DNA of 64,000 nt from Methylobacterium sp. WL1. Lineage in GTDB: Bacteria > Pseudomonadota > Alphaproteobacteria > Rhizobiales > Beijerinckiaceae. The notes beneath the pieces are model-generated. The model was not told the DNA's origin. It searched no databases and saw nothing but the letters and a program-made list of their open reading frames with translations. Below are positions 42,794 to 49,936 of this stretch, piece by piece; within the stretch, counting starts at the first letter, position 1, and every line of letters begins with the position of its first letter. The stretch spans positions 4,567,001 to 4,631,000 of the forward strand of contig NZ_CP042823.1 of assembly GCF_008000895.1 (NCBI RefSeq), written 5' to 3'. The position numbers and the translations under genes were made by a program.

Positions 42794-43203
42794 CGGCCCT
42801 CCAGGGCATCGAGCACCCGACGTAGCGCCGCGGCATCGACGTCCCGGTCGACCGTGAGACGCCGACCGCCGCCGAGATCGATCTCGATGACGCCGCTCTT
42901 GCGACGAAGCCGGCGCGGCGGCGCTGGAGCACGCGGATCATCCGACTGCGCAGCGGGAACAGGAAGTGACGGCTCTGGGGCGATCGCGACGGGCACGAGG
43001 ACCGGGGCCTGCGCGTCCCCGCCCAAACGGCCCTCCCGCGCCTGACGCCGCCAAGTGAACAGCAGGCCTTGGGCGATCCCGTGCCGGCGCGCCACCGAAC
43101 ACACCGACACGCCTGTCTCAAACGAGGCTTCGACGATCCGCGCCTTGTCATCGAACGACCAGCGCCGCCGCCGTTCGGCATTCTCCAGGAGCTCGACCCG
43201 CAT
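42790..43203 (-). CDS. tnpA: IS66 accessory protein TnpA
   Basis: 137 residues from ATG 43203 (the GTG just before it is the alternative). An HTH_8 helix-turn-helix (RRWSFDDKARIVEASFETGV, VCSVARRHGIAQGLLFTWRR) is followed by a proline-rich linker and a beta-rich C-terminus (RRKSGVIEIDLGGGRRLTVD). DNA-binding subunit of the IS66 machinery. Confidence 0.93.
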   Translation of the reverse strand: MRVELLENAERRRRWSFDDKARIVEASFETGVSVCSVARRHGIAQGLLFTWRRQAREGRLGGDAQAPVLVPVAIAPEPSLPVPAAQSDDPRAPAPPRRLRRKSGVIEIDLGGGRRLTVDRDVDAAALRRVLDALEGR

Positions 43204-43295
43204 CACCCCGACCCGCCGACCTTAACGCCAGCATTAAGGTCAGGCTTCAGCGCAGAGCGCGATGCCCTCGACCGCGGCCCTCACCGGAGGCGTAC

Positions 43296-43492
43296 GCACT
43301 GTCTCGGGCGCCTCCTCCTCTCGATCCTGATCGCTCCCACGCAGCCATGTGACCTGACTGCCGGTGTGGTTCTCGGGTGCCGCCAGGGACGGCTCAGCGT
43401 CGGCGCCATCCTCAAGATCCGTATCGCCATCCATGCGGTCGAGCACTGCGATGATGCGATCCGCGGCGTCGAGGGCGACCTGTGCCGCCTCA
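43296..43492 (-). pseudogene. 5' part of the split family X gene (copy 2), also cut at its own 5' end
   Basis: Reads EAAQVALDAADRIIAVLDRM, DGDTDLEDGADAEPSLAAPE, NHTGSQVTWLRGSDQDREEE, then PETV at the IS66 junction. Copy 1 has about 30 further N-terminal residues; here they are replaced by the IS3 orfA end at 43493. So two separate events broke this gene. Confidence 0.8.
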
Positions 43493-43756
43493 CTACTTTC
43501 GTTTGAGGACGTCCTGCAGCATGGAGCGGTCCAGCGTCAGGTCGGCGAACAGCCGCTTGAGCTTGCTGTTCTCGTCCTCCAGCTGCTTGAGCCGTCGGAT
43601 CTCCGGCACGCCCATGCCGACGAACTGCTTCTTCCAGCGGTAGAACGTCGGCTCGGATACGCCCATCTTCCGGCAGACCTCGTCCACCGTCGCGCCGTTC
43701 TCCGCCTGCCGCAGGGCGAAGGCGATCTGTTCGTTCGTGAAGCGTTCGCGAGGCAT
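43493..43756 (-). CDS. IS3-family transposase OrfA (element truncated)
   Basis: 87 residues from ATG 43756 (GGAGG nine bases upstream). MPRERFTNEQIAFALRQAEN and VCRKMGVSEPTFYRWKKQFV form the helix-turn-helix, then a leucine zipper (IRRLKQLEDENSKLKRLFAD). OrfB with the DDE domain is missing: the element ends directly at the family X fragment. Non-autonomous remnant. Confidence 0.9.
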   Translation of the reverse strand: MPRERFTNEQIAFALRQAENGATVDEVCRKMGVSEPTFYRWKKQFVGMGVPEIRRLKQLEDENSKLKRLFADLTLDRSMLQDVLKRK

Positions 43757-43837
43757 GGCATCCACCCTCCTTCAGGGTTCAGGATGCCCGAAAAACTTGC
43801 GCTCAGCGCGGACCAGTTTGGTGGGTCAGGGTCACCT

Positions 43838-43955
43838 CGCCAAGCCAACCTGCACCTTCGACGTGACGTTCACGCCAACCGGCTCGGGCTTCGAGGATGG
43901 CGTGACCGTCATCAATACGCCCGAGATCGACATGAGCGTGCCGCGGCGCCGGTGA
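43838..43955 (+). pseudogene. C-terminal fragment of an unknown protein
   Basis: Reads AKPTCTFDVTFTPTGSGFED, GVTVINTPEIDMSVPRRR, stop, with no start in frame. The beta-rich text looks genuine and was probably truncated by the IS3 insertion just upstream. Confidence 0.4.
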
Positions 43956-44007
43956 TCCGCTCCGCCCCGCCCCGATCTGCTCACGGGGCGGGGCGGAAGT
44001 CGGCCCA

Positions 44008-44268
44008 TCAAAAGCGGCGCATGTAATCTCCGAGTTCGAGGCGCATCCCCGCTTCGAAGCCGATGTGCCATGCCCGGACTTCAGCAATTCGCATGCCGGC
44101 TTCCTGATGCCCCTGGGCCACGATGATCCCGACCTGCTCGAGCCGGCGCACGACGCCCTCAATGCTGCCTGTCTCCGGGCTCAGCGTCTTGATCATCTCG
44201 CTCGCTGCAAGCCGCCCAGCTTTTTCACCTCGAGCGGTGGGAGCGAGTGGCTTGCTATGCGGCGGCAT
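44008..44268 (-). CDS. Small helical hypothetical protein
   Basis: 86 residues from ATG 44268. LAASEMIKTLSPETGSIEGV, RRLEQVGIIVAQGHQEAGMR and AWHIGFEAGMRLELGDYMRR. No domain recognised. Confidence 0.5.
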   Translation of the reverse strand: MPPHSKPLAPTARGEKAGRLAASEMIKTLSPETGSIEGVVRRLEQVGIIVAQGHQEAGMRIAEVRAWHIGFEAGMRLELGDYMRRF

Positions 44269-44638
44269 GGGTCTCGATTGCCTCACCTGTGTGAACCGAT
44301 ACGCAACTTGGCTCAGCGACAGGATGGCGGGCGGCGGTTACCGAGGCGTGCTGGTTTGCGAACCGAAGCGTCCCAAGCCGGGATTGGGCACGAAAAAGCC
44401 CGCGCCGGCGAACCAGGCGGGCTTTCAGATCCAACGGGTCGGGGGCGAGCCAGCTGGATATAGGACGGTTCTACCTGGACAGAGGTTAAAGAAAAGCATC
44501 GCACGGCTGGGCCGGCGGGACTGAGGCTGGTCTTGGTCTCATGAACGAACCGAGTTGTGCTACCGCAAGGCCTGTTCCGTTACGGTACCAATAACGTTAT
44601 TTCCCGCCACCGCTGCTGGTAGAGCCGAGGCGTGAAGG
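44269..44638. other. Intergenic region with a terminator
   Basis: Contains the terminator at 44392-44425. The part 44585-44638 resembles the 3' end of the gene at 49937-50233 (a tail reading PSR...GGGK), suggesting a duplicated gene end plus terminator. No complete gene. Confidence 0.45.
44392..44425 (-). terminator. Intrinsic terminator
   Basis: AAAGCCCGC...GCGGGCTTT stem with a CCTGGTTCGCCGGC-type loop; read on the minus strand it is followed by a TTTTTC tract. Near-copy at 49831-49862. Confidence 0.75.
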
Positions 44639-44800
44639 CTAACCCTCGTTGCCAGCCGCTGCCGAGTCGGTTGCGATGCCGTCCAGCCCAACCGCGATGT
44701 AGGTGATGTCGCCCCGAGCTACATGGCCGTCGAAGGTCCGGCGGCTGATCCGCGGCAGCTTTGCCGCTTCGTCGGCGGTGGGCAGGTCGGACTCTGTCAC
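44639..44800 (-). CDS. Excisionase-like helix-turn-helix protein
   Basis: 53 residues, GTG start. LPTADEAAKLPRISRRTFDG, HVARGDITYIAVG is the excisionase/MerR-type HTH pattern (EAAxLLxISRRTxxxxxxxGxIxxxxxG). It overlaps the upstream stop by GTGA, so it is coupled to that gene. The tail (DGIATDSAAAGNEG) is atypical and may be a fusion to duplicated sequence. Confidence 0.6.
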   Translation of the reverse strand: MTESDLPTADEAAKLPRISRRTFDGHVARGDITYIAVGLDGIATDSAAAGNEG

Positions 44801-45015
44801 ACCAATCGTAGCTCCCCCGGCTTGAGCCGAATGCGCTTCACCAAGGCGCGCGACAGGCTTCCGACGATCTCCACCTTCGTTTTGGGCGGGGCGTTCAACG
44901 CCACGGCCTCCAACGCCTCATCCGATGTCACCGCCAGCACCGCGTAGACACGGACCGCCTCGCGCTTCTGCGACACGGCCACGAGGTAGGCATGGCGCTT
45001 CGGCAGGTGCGGCAT
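44797..45015 (-). CDS. Small hypothetical protein in operon with the excisionase-like gene
   Basis: 72 residues: AYLVAVSQKREAVRVYAVLA, VTSDEALEAVALNAPPKTKV, then a basic C-terminus ending KPGELRLV. Beta-alpha-beta pattern. The four-base stop/start overlap with the HTH gene recalls toxin-antitoxin or regulator pairs, but no known toxin motif is seen. Confidence 0.6.
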   Translation of the reverse strand: MPHLPKRHAYLVAVSQKREAVRVYAVLAVTSDEALEAVALNAPPKTKVEIVGSLSRALVKRIRLKPGELRLV

Positions 45016-45137
45016 AACGCTGAATTACGGGTGGAGGATCTCCACGTCATTGAGGAATGTGCCTGTATCACAGGTATTTGCATCATATTCCCCCGGGCTT
45101 GCCCGCAGCCTCGCTGGCTCGCGCAAAAGGAACAGCA

Positions 45138-45398
45138 GTGACCTATACCGTCCAGCAACTGGCCCCTGGCAGCTACGACGTGCTGCTCGACGGAGCGCTG
45201 GTCGCCAGCCTCGTCCGGAATGTCCATCGGGACGGACCGGCCGACACGTGGGTAATCGAGTTGCTCGACGAAGTCCCTGCGATCAAGCGGCCCGAGCCAT
45301 TCACGAACCAGCGGCACATCTTCAAATCGCGTCCGGCCGCGCTGGAATGGCTTAGCATTTCAAAGTCAGCAGAGGGGGATGCGGAGGTGCAGCCATAA
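45138..45398 (+). CDS. Small hypothetical protein
   Basis: 86 residues from GTG 45138 with AAGGAA six bases upstream. YTVQQLAPGSYDVLLDGALV, ASLVRNVHRDGPADTWVIEL, LDE and a C-terminal helix FKSRPAALEWL. Strands then helix; a lineage-specific family. Unknown. Confidence 0.65.
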   Translation: MTYTVQQLAPGSYDVLLDGALVASLVRNVHRDGPADTWVIELLDEVPAIKRPEPFTNQRHIFKSRPAALEWLSISKSAEGDAEVQP

Positions 45399-45413
45399 AC
45401 GGTGGAAGGATGT

Positions 45414-45489
45414 TGGAGGCCGGGGTCCGGAGTCGAACCGGACGTACGAAGCTTTGCGGGCTCCTGGCTGGACACTCACCCACCTGGCC
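45414..45489 (-). tRNA. tRNA-Cys(GCA)-like gene, probably degenerate
   Basis: 76 bases including an encoded CCA. Acceptor arms GGCCAGG/CCCGGCC pair except one A-C; anticodon stem GGAGC/GCTTC with loop CCGCAAA gives anticodon GCA; T arm is GTCCGG-TTCGACT-CCGGAC. Weak points: base 33 is C instead of T, the D loop lacks GG, and the T stem has six pairs. A working extra tRNA or a decaying copy are both possible. Confidence 0.6.
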
Positions 45490-45584
45490 ACCCCCTTTGC
45501 AACATGCCGCTCGCGCCGGTTCAAGGTCGAGCAATGAGGGAGCCTAAGATGGCCGCTAAGATCCTTAGCCGTTTCCTACCTACC

Positions 45585-45658
45585 ATGCCCCCAGCCTGGA
45601 GTTCATCCCTGAGAACGGCGGCGGGGCCGGGGTGCGGGTTCGGGAGCGGAAGGGGTAG
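45585..45658 (+). pseudogene. Gene-end fragment, repeated at 8730-8804
   Basis: Frame reading PSLEFIPENGGGAGVRVRER, KG, stop, with no start. See the partner copy at 8730. Confidence 0.4.
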
Positions 45659-45714
45659 GCATTGGAGCGAACAGGCCGTACCACCGAGCATCTGAAGGCG
45701 AAGAGCTATCTGAA

Positions 45715-45873
45715 GTGAGTTTGAGCCGGGTCGCCATGTTCCTGTGTGTCGCGGTGGTAGCAGGCGCAACGACGGCGTTTCTAACGAACGATGACGTTAC
45801 CAACGCTCCCCTGAAAGTGTTGGGCGCGGGGCTTATTGCAAGTGGTGTCATTGCGCTATTGCATAAGCCATGA
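45715..45873 (+). CDS. Small two-helix membrane protein
   Basis: 52 residues from GTG 45715 (or 45 from ATG 45736). MFLCVAVVAGATTAFLTNDD, then LKVLGAGLIASGVIALLHKP. It ends with ATGA overlapping the next gene, which supports translation. Confidence 0.5.
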   Translation: MSLSRVAMFLCVAVVAGATTAFLTNDDVTNAPLKVLGAGLIASGVIALLHKP

Positions 45874-46097
45874 GCGATCCTGAGCCCGATGCAATTTTCC
45901 GCGAGCGATTGATCCACTTGGTCGACGACGAGGTCCGTCCGTTCGTCAGAATAGCGACTGGATCGGAGCTTGATGTCATCGGCCACAAGTATGATCGGTT
46001 CAGAACAGGCGTGCCGCTGAATGGGCTCGACAAAGAACCAACCATAGCGTGCCGACCGGGAACCCCTACGTGCTCGCCATCATGGCCGCGTTGCTGA
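45870..46097 (+). CDS. Small hypothetical protein
   Basis: 75 residues; start overlaps the previous stop (ATGA). DAIFRERLIHLVDDEVRPFV, RIATGSELDVIGHKYD reads as protein; the last 15 residues are less convincing and overlap the next frame by 49 bp. Confidence 0.45.
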   Translation: MSDPEPDAIFRERLIHLVDDEVRPFVRIATGSELDVIGHKYDRFRTGVPLNGLDKEPTIACRPGTPTCSPSWPRC

Positions 46098-46210
46098 TAG
46101 CCTGGATCGGGATCGGGTTTCTGGTGATCGCCTACGGCACACAGCTGGGTGTCGCCTCCTACGTCCTGGCCATCGCCGCCGCGAACCCAAGGGTATGGCG
46201 ACTTCGCTGA
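46049..46210 (+). CDS. Small two-helix membrane protein
   Basis: 53 residues from GTG 46049. AIMAALLIAWIGIGFLVIAY, then SYVLAIAAANPRVWRLR. Third short gene in a row with membrane character. Confidence 0.4.
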   Translation: MPTGNPYVLAIMAALLIAWIGIGFLVIAYGTQLGVASYVLAIAAANPRVWRLR

Positions 46211-46289
46211 TCCAATCCACCACCTGGCGGAAGAAACGTTGAAGGTGGAGCGCGCTCAGCTACGCACTTGAGGCTGGCACACGATCTGC

Positions 46290-46556
46290 GTGGCCCGGCG
46301 CATGACGGGTCCGCTGAGCGATGCCTACCTAAATCGCCTCCGGTTGCTGAGCGAACGAGATCGCTTCTACAAACGGGGAAATTCGATACTTAGCAGTTTT
46401 GCTCGGGACGGACCGATCGTTCGCACAGAATGCCGTGATCGCTTCGGACGCGAAGAGTGGACGATCACCGACGAGGGCCGGAGAGCCGCTGCAGCTGGCG
46501 GGCGCAAACGCTCTGGCGTCGGTTCCCCTCGATCATCGCAGCGAGCGAAGCCGTAA
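46290..46556 (+). CDS. Small winged-helix-like protein
   Basis: 88 residues, GTG start (ATG 46302 possible). LSDAYLNRLRLLSERDRFYK, SFARDGPIVRTECRDRFGRE, EWTITDEGRRAAAAGG: helix, helix, wing, as in 18467-18700. Basic tail. Possible DNA-binding protein. Confidence 0.55.
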   Translation: MARRMTGPLSDAYLNRLRLLSERDRFYKRGNSILSSFARDGPIVRTECRDRFGREEWTITDEGRRAAAAGGRKRSGVGSPRSSQRAKP

Positions 46557-46590
46557 GGATCTTGAGAAAGCGAACTAGAGCCGTTCCCGG

Positions 46591-47172
46591 TCAGGTAGCG
46601 ACGGCCAAGTCGTTCTCGTAGCCGGCTGCGGCGAGGTAGTTGCGGCACTCCTGCGGGGTGAAGCGCGTGAAGGCTTGGCGGATCGCCGCCCAGAGATCCG
46701 GGATCGTGCGGGGTGCCGCGCTGCGCAACAGCGCCTTCAGTTTGGCGAAGGCCTGTTCAATCGGGTTGAAATCAGGGCTGTAGGACGGAAGGTAGAGCAG
46801 CCGCGCTCCTGCGGCCTCGATCGCCTCACGCACGCCGGCGACCTTGTGGACTGGCAGGTTGTCCATGACGACGATGTCGCCTGGGTGCAGCACCGGGATC
46901 AGGATCTCGGTGACGTAGCTTCGGAAGCGCCTGCCGTTCGTGGGACCGTCCAATAGCGCGGTGGCACACAGTCCGCTGGTGCGCAGGGCGGCGGTAACGG
47001 TGGTGGTTTTGTAGTGGCCCAACGGGGCCGTGAGCCGGCAGCGCTCGCCGCGCGGCGCCCAACCGTAGCGGCGCGCCATGTTGGTGGCGGCCGCCGTCTC
47101 ATCCAGGAACACCAGCCGCTCCGGGTCGAGCTCGGGCTGTGCCTCGAACCACGCCTCGCGGGCAGCTCTCAC
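46591..47172 (-). CDS. IS630-family transposase, DDE part (orfB)
   Basis: 193 residues with the DDE catalytic core: LDPERLVFLDETAAATNMAR, HPGDIVVMDNLPVHKVAGVR, YLPSYSPDFNPIEQAFAKLK. Frame is one base off orfA; the join is at an A5G4 run (tggaaaaaggggcg), where ribosomal frameshifting would give the fused transposase. Confidence 0.93.
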   Translation of the reverse strand: MRAAREAWFEAQPELDPERLVFLDETAAATNMARRYGWAPRGERCRLTAPLGHYKTTTVTAALRTSGLCATALLDGPTNGRRFRSYVTEILIPVLHPGDIVVMDNLPVHKVAGVREAIEAAGARLLYLPSYSPDFNPIEQAFAKLKALLRSAAPRTIPDLWAAIRQAFTRFTPQECRNYLAAAGYENDLAVAT

Positions 47173-47552
47173 GTCCGCACGCTCCTGCTCAGCTGCGTAC
47201 GTCGCCCCTTTTTCCAGCTGATCCCGTGGCGGGCAAAGAAGCGCGACAGGCCGCTCGTGCTGGTCTGGATGCCCTGCTCAGCCAGCCTGTCGCGCAGCTC
47301 GCATAGGAAGAGGCGTGGCTCCTGCTCGGAGGTCGCCAGGATCAGCCCGGCATGCGCCTCTATTCGCTTCGAGGTGTGATCGCCGCCCATCGGCTTGGAG
47401 GCGAGTTGGCCCTCGTGGCGGAAGCGCTGCGACCAGCGGCTGGCGCTCGACACGCTGATCCCAAAGCGAGCCGCGGCTCGGTGGCACGAGGCATCCGCCG
47501 CCACGGCAGCTACGACACGCTCGCGCAAGTCGACGGACAGAGGTGAAGGCAT
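47169..47552 (-). CDS. IS630-family transposase, DNA-binding part (orfA)
   Basis: 127 residues. MPSPLSVDLRERVVAAVAAD, SCHRAAARFGISVSSASRWS and the second HTH with CELRDRLAEQGIQTSTSGLS RFFARHGISWKK. Normal reading would pass at WKKG into orfB (ATYAAEQERADVRAAREAW). Confidence 0.92.
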   Translation of the reverse strand: MPSPLSVDLRERVVAAVAADASCHRAAARFGISVSSASRWSQRFRHEGQLASKPMGGDHTSKRIEAHAGLILATSEQEPRLFLCELRDRLAEQGIQTSTSGLSRFFARHGISWKKGRRTQLSRSVRT

Positions 47553-47621
47553 TGGAATGCTCCTTCACCCGTCAACGCGCCACCCGCTAACCCGTCGCAA
47601 TCAGCCCGGGACCCGCTCTAG

Positions 47622-47891
47622 ATGCTGCGCTCATTGATCGTCACACTCACAATCGCACTCACCGCGATTACAGACGGGAGTGCTTCAGCGCAGAACGTGT
47701 TGGGCGCCGAGTGAACCCCAATCAATCCAGCTGAGGTGCAGCGGCAGCTGGAGAAGGGCTGGCGCGACTTGGATGCAATGAACCGGCGCGACACCCAATG
47801 CAAGCAGGAGCAGACATCGGATAGGCGCACCTTGCCGGGCGAGCCTCCGAGCCCATCGAATGGTACGCTATCAATCGCCTGCGCACCGTAG
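47622..47891 (+). pseudogene. Secreted-protein gene cut off from its ribosome binding site by IS630 and carrying an in-frame TGA
   Basis: ATG 47622 begins a signal peptide (LIVTLTIALTAITDGSASAQ). After NVLGAE comes TGA, then the same frame continues NPAEVQRQLEKGWRDLDAMN, RRDTQCKQEQTSDRRTL to TAG 47891. The IS630 copy ends two bases before the ATG; joining the flanks restores GAGAAAG about nine bases upstream of it. Two defects, so probably dead. Confidence 0.6.
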
Positions 47892-47903
47892 CCACTTGCC
47901 ACC

Positions 47904-48110
47904 TCAAGCATCTGAGATGGGAACATCAGGACCGTCCTCGCTCGGCGTGCCATCGTATCCGTCGAGCCACGCCTGTCGCTCAGGAGCGTCGGTTGGGTAC
48001 GGACAGCTATCCTTCGGGCGACCAATTGCTCGCGCGTGCGCACCTTCTGCGATCGGCTGACAGATTAGGGGCTGTTGGGTGTCCATGAGCACACCGTCAT
48101 TCATCCGCAC
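47904..48110 (-). CDS. CrpP/ribosome-modulation-factor-like small protein
   Basis: 68 residues. PIAEGAHARAIGRPKDSCPY, PTDAPERQAWLDGYDG is the short Rmf/CrpP pattern (AxxxGxxARxAGxxxxxCPYxxxxxxRxxWLxGY). Start could also be the Met eight codons in. Rmf acts in ribosome hibernation; for the CrpP-like branch the role is unsettled. A related protein is at 63390. Confidence 0.75.
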   Translation of the reverse strand: MRMNDGVLMDTQQPLICQPIAEGAHARAIGRPKDSCPYPTDAPERQAWLDGYDGTPSEDGPDVPISDA

Positions 48111-48278
48111 AGGCTACCTAAATTAGTGAAAGTGGCATCCCGATTGCTCGGTTCCTAAGCTCGCCGTTCATCGCAGGCATGGTGCACCCCTGATTTCGGC
48201 TTGGAAGGATCGGGGGTGCACCGCTGCTATCAGAACCACACCTGCCCGGCATTGGCTGCCATCGCGTAGGCGCGACCA

Positions 48279-48500
48279 CTATGCGTCTACGGGTTCTGTT
48301 ACCCGCTTGGTCCAGATGATCCGCCCGGCATCATCTCTAAGGGTGGCTACCCCTGATCGGTGGGCAATCAAGTATGTAAACCGAGTGTTGGCATCAGAGA
48401 TTGCTTCAGCTTCTGTTCGCGCCGCGATTTGCTCGCTGGCTACTGAGATGCCGCTAGCGCATCGGCGATGTATGGAGCATTCGAGGTGAAACACAGCCAT
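48279..48500 (-). CDS. Small hypothetical protein, paralogue of 31795-32040
   Basis: 73 residues: MAVFHLECSIHRRCASGISV, ASEQIAARTEAEAI, GVATLRDDAGRIIW. Nearly the same core as the 31795 product. Conservation of both copies argues for a real function, unknown. Confidence 0.7.
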   Translation of the reverse strand: MAVFHLECSIHRRCASGISVASEQIAARTEAEAISDANTRFTYLIAHRSGVATLRDDAGRIIWTKRVTEPVDA

Positions 48501-48797
48501 CCATTATCGGACGCAATACGCCTGCCAGTTAGGTAGCCGCAGGTGGTGTCGGACGATGTCGCGGAAGGGGCGGCGCACCCCGTCAGGAGCACGCCGCAAG
48601 TTGGCTCGTGGTCTCATCGACGAGCCGGCGCCTCTGGCAAAGCGCAGGCCATGAAAGGCCTTCGCCTCTATCGTTGGTGATGGTGGAACCCGCTCAGATG
48701 CGGATTGCTGGGGACCGAGTAGTGGTTCTTCACAGACCGTAAATGCGCCCCCCGGTATCACGGGGTCGTGAGCCCTGACCGGCGCAGGATCCCCGTG
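48501..48797. other. Intergenic region, nothing recognised
   Basis: Upstream of the pilin-like sequence. A minus-strand open frame crosses it but is a shadow of the pilin region. Confidence 0.35.
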
Positions 48798-48963
48798 ATG
48801 CCTCCAGCTGCTGCAGCGGTTCGCCCGCGATGAGACCGGCGCCACCGCGATCGAGTACGGCATGATCGCCGCCCTGATCGCCGTCGCGATTATAGCCTCG
48901 TTAAAGGTCGTTGGTTCGCGGCTCGGCACCAAGTTCAGCGCCATCTCCGGCAACCTGAACTGA
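48798..48963 (+). pseudogene. Flp/Fap-type pilin gene with one extra base after the start codon
   Basis: Frame from 48802 reads LQLLQRFARDETGATAIEYG, MIAALIAVAIIASLKVVGSR, LGTKFSAISGNLN, stop: a complete Flp pilin with the GATAIEYG processing region and hydrophobic helix. The only ATG in reach (48798-48800) is one base out of register because of an additional C (ATGCCTCC instead of ATGCTCC). Without a CTG start it is untranslatable. No tad genes nearby. Confidence 0.7.
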
Positions 48964-49181
48964 TCCGTACTTTTGGGCAGGTCGAGCTGCTTACCTGCAA
49001 TCGCGCTTCCGCTCGGGCCCGCATCGGCCTGCTCAGGGGCGTGGCAGCTTTCTGTTCAAGTCAAGCCAGCTACGATTGGCCATGTGCCGATCTATGCGGC
49101 AAGAAGCGACGCTGAATTGCTCTACCATTTATGCGTCATAGCCGTGTCGGTGAACGGCAATGCGGCGCCCTCAGCATAACG

Positions 49182-49433
49182 ATGATCGAAAGCCCGAACT
49201 GTGAAGCGAAGATCGACGGCGCATGGCGAACGTTATCGCTGGTCGAGGTGCATCGGCGGTATCGCGATGCCTCCAAACGCTGCCCTGCTTGTCATGGGCG
49301 CGTGCGGATCTATTGCCATTACCTGCGGGCGCACCGGCCAATAATGCGGCATGACGAGCCGCACAACGGCTGCCCGCTGATTGCCGCGACCTATCGCGGA
49401 ACGCTATCGCCACACCCCCGAGCGATCGGCTAA
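49182..49433 (+). CDS. Small zinc-finger-like protein
   Basis: 83 residues from ATG 49182. KRCPACHGRVRIYCHYLRAH, RPIMRHDEPHNGCPL, GTLSPHPRAI. Cys/His spacing suggests one zinc site. The family recurs in methylobacteria; function unknown. Confidence 0.65.
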   Translation: MIESPNCEAKIDGAWRTLSLVEVHRRYRDASKRCPACHGRVRIYCHYLRAHRPIMRHDEPHNGCPLIAATYRGTLSPHPRAIG

Positions 49434-49511
49434 CGACTGTTTCGAAGCTATCTTGTATCGCCTCGGGTGGGGGAGCATTCGGCCTTACTCGCAGTCGAGC
49501 CGATCGTCATA

Positions 49512-49742
49512 TTACTGTTCAGTGATAGAAAAGGTCGCCCGCGCCTGCATGACTAGACAGCCATCCTCGGCATAGGCCTTCGCGGTCAGCTCCTCGACAC
49601 CGTGAGGCTCGCTTTCGTCGCGCAGGATCGCCGTGAGCGTCTGAAGAAGCATCGTGCGCAGAGCTTCGTGGTTGGGCAACTCTACCCCTTCCTCGTCCTG
49701 AACCTCGATGCCGTTCGCTGTGCTGATGAAATAGCGTGACAC
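49512..49742 (-). CDS. DUF6894 small protein
   Basis: 76 residues, GTG start with GGAGG five to six bases upstream. MSRYFISTANGIEVQDEEGV, ELPNHEALRTMLLQTLTAIL match the DUF6894 signature (RYFF...G...DEEGxELPDxxAAR). Widespread small alphaproteobacterial protein of unknown function. Confidence 0.8.
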   Translation of the reverse strand: MSRYFISTANGIEVQDEEGVELPNHEALRTMLLQTLTAILRDESEPHGVEELTAKAYAEDGCLVMQARATFSITEQ

Positions 49743-49830
49743 TCACGCCTCCGTGAACAGGCTCCCCCTACGCTGGAAACCCAATCAGCCGTGATAAGTT
49801 CGCTTTGCATCTGGCAGATGTTTCGACATG

Positions 49831-49862
49831 AAAAAGCCCGCGCCGGCAAACCGGGCGGGCTT
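49831..49862 (-). terminator. Intrinsic terminator
   Basis: AAGCCCGC/GCGGGCTT stem, with TTTTTC on the minus strand, downstream of the 49937-50233 gene. Same element as 44392-44425. Confidence 0.75.
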
Positions 49863-49936
49863 AGGAAGTTCGTGGTCTCAGGAACAAACCAATAGCTACT
49901 TAAAACGAGGTTCGTCTCATTGCTGTAGTCGGAACG

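Larger units (their letters stand above)
40795..43295. mobile_element. Complete IS66-family insertion sequence
   Basis: 2501 bp. The left end GTACGCCTACGGTGAAGGCC and the inverted right end (GTACGCCTCCGGTGAGGGCC) differ at two of 20 positions. Both ends are flanked by the 8-bp direct repeat GCACTGTC (40787-40794 and 43296-43303). It carries tnpA, tnpB and tnpC on the minus strand, all open. Looks recent and functional. Confidence 0.95.
46578..47618. mobile_element. IS630-family insertion sequence
   Basis: 1041 bp. Ends GAGCCGTTCCCGG and, inverted, GAGCGGGTCCCGG, match at 11 of 13 bases, and each is bordered by TA (46576-46577 and 47619-47620), the target of this family. It carries orfA and orfB on the minus strand. 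Confidence 0.85.

Noticed and set aside
45603..45986. 127-residue minus-strand open frame
   Set aside because: Antisense to two overlapping small plus-strand genes with an ATGA coupling; composition fits a shadow.
47618..48043. 141-residue minus-strand open frame
   Set aside because: Antisense to a plus-strand frame with a clear signal peptide and coding-like text; judged a shadow.
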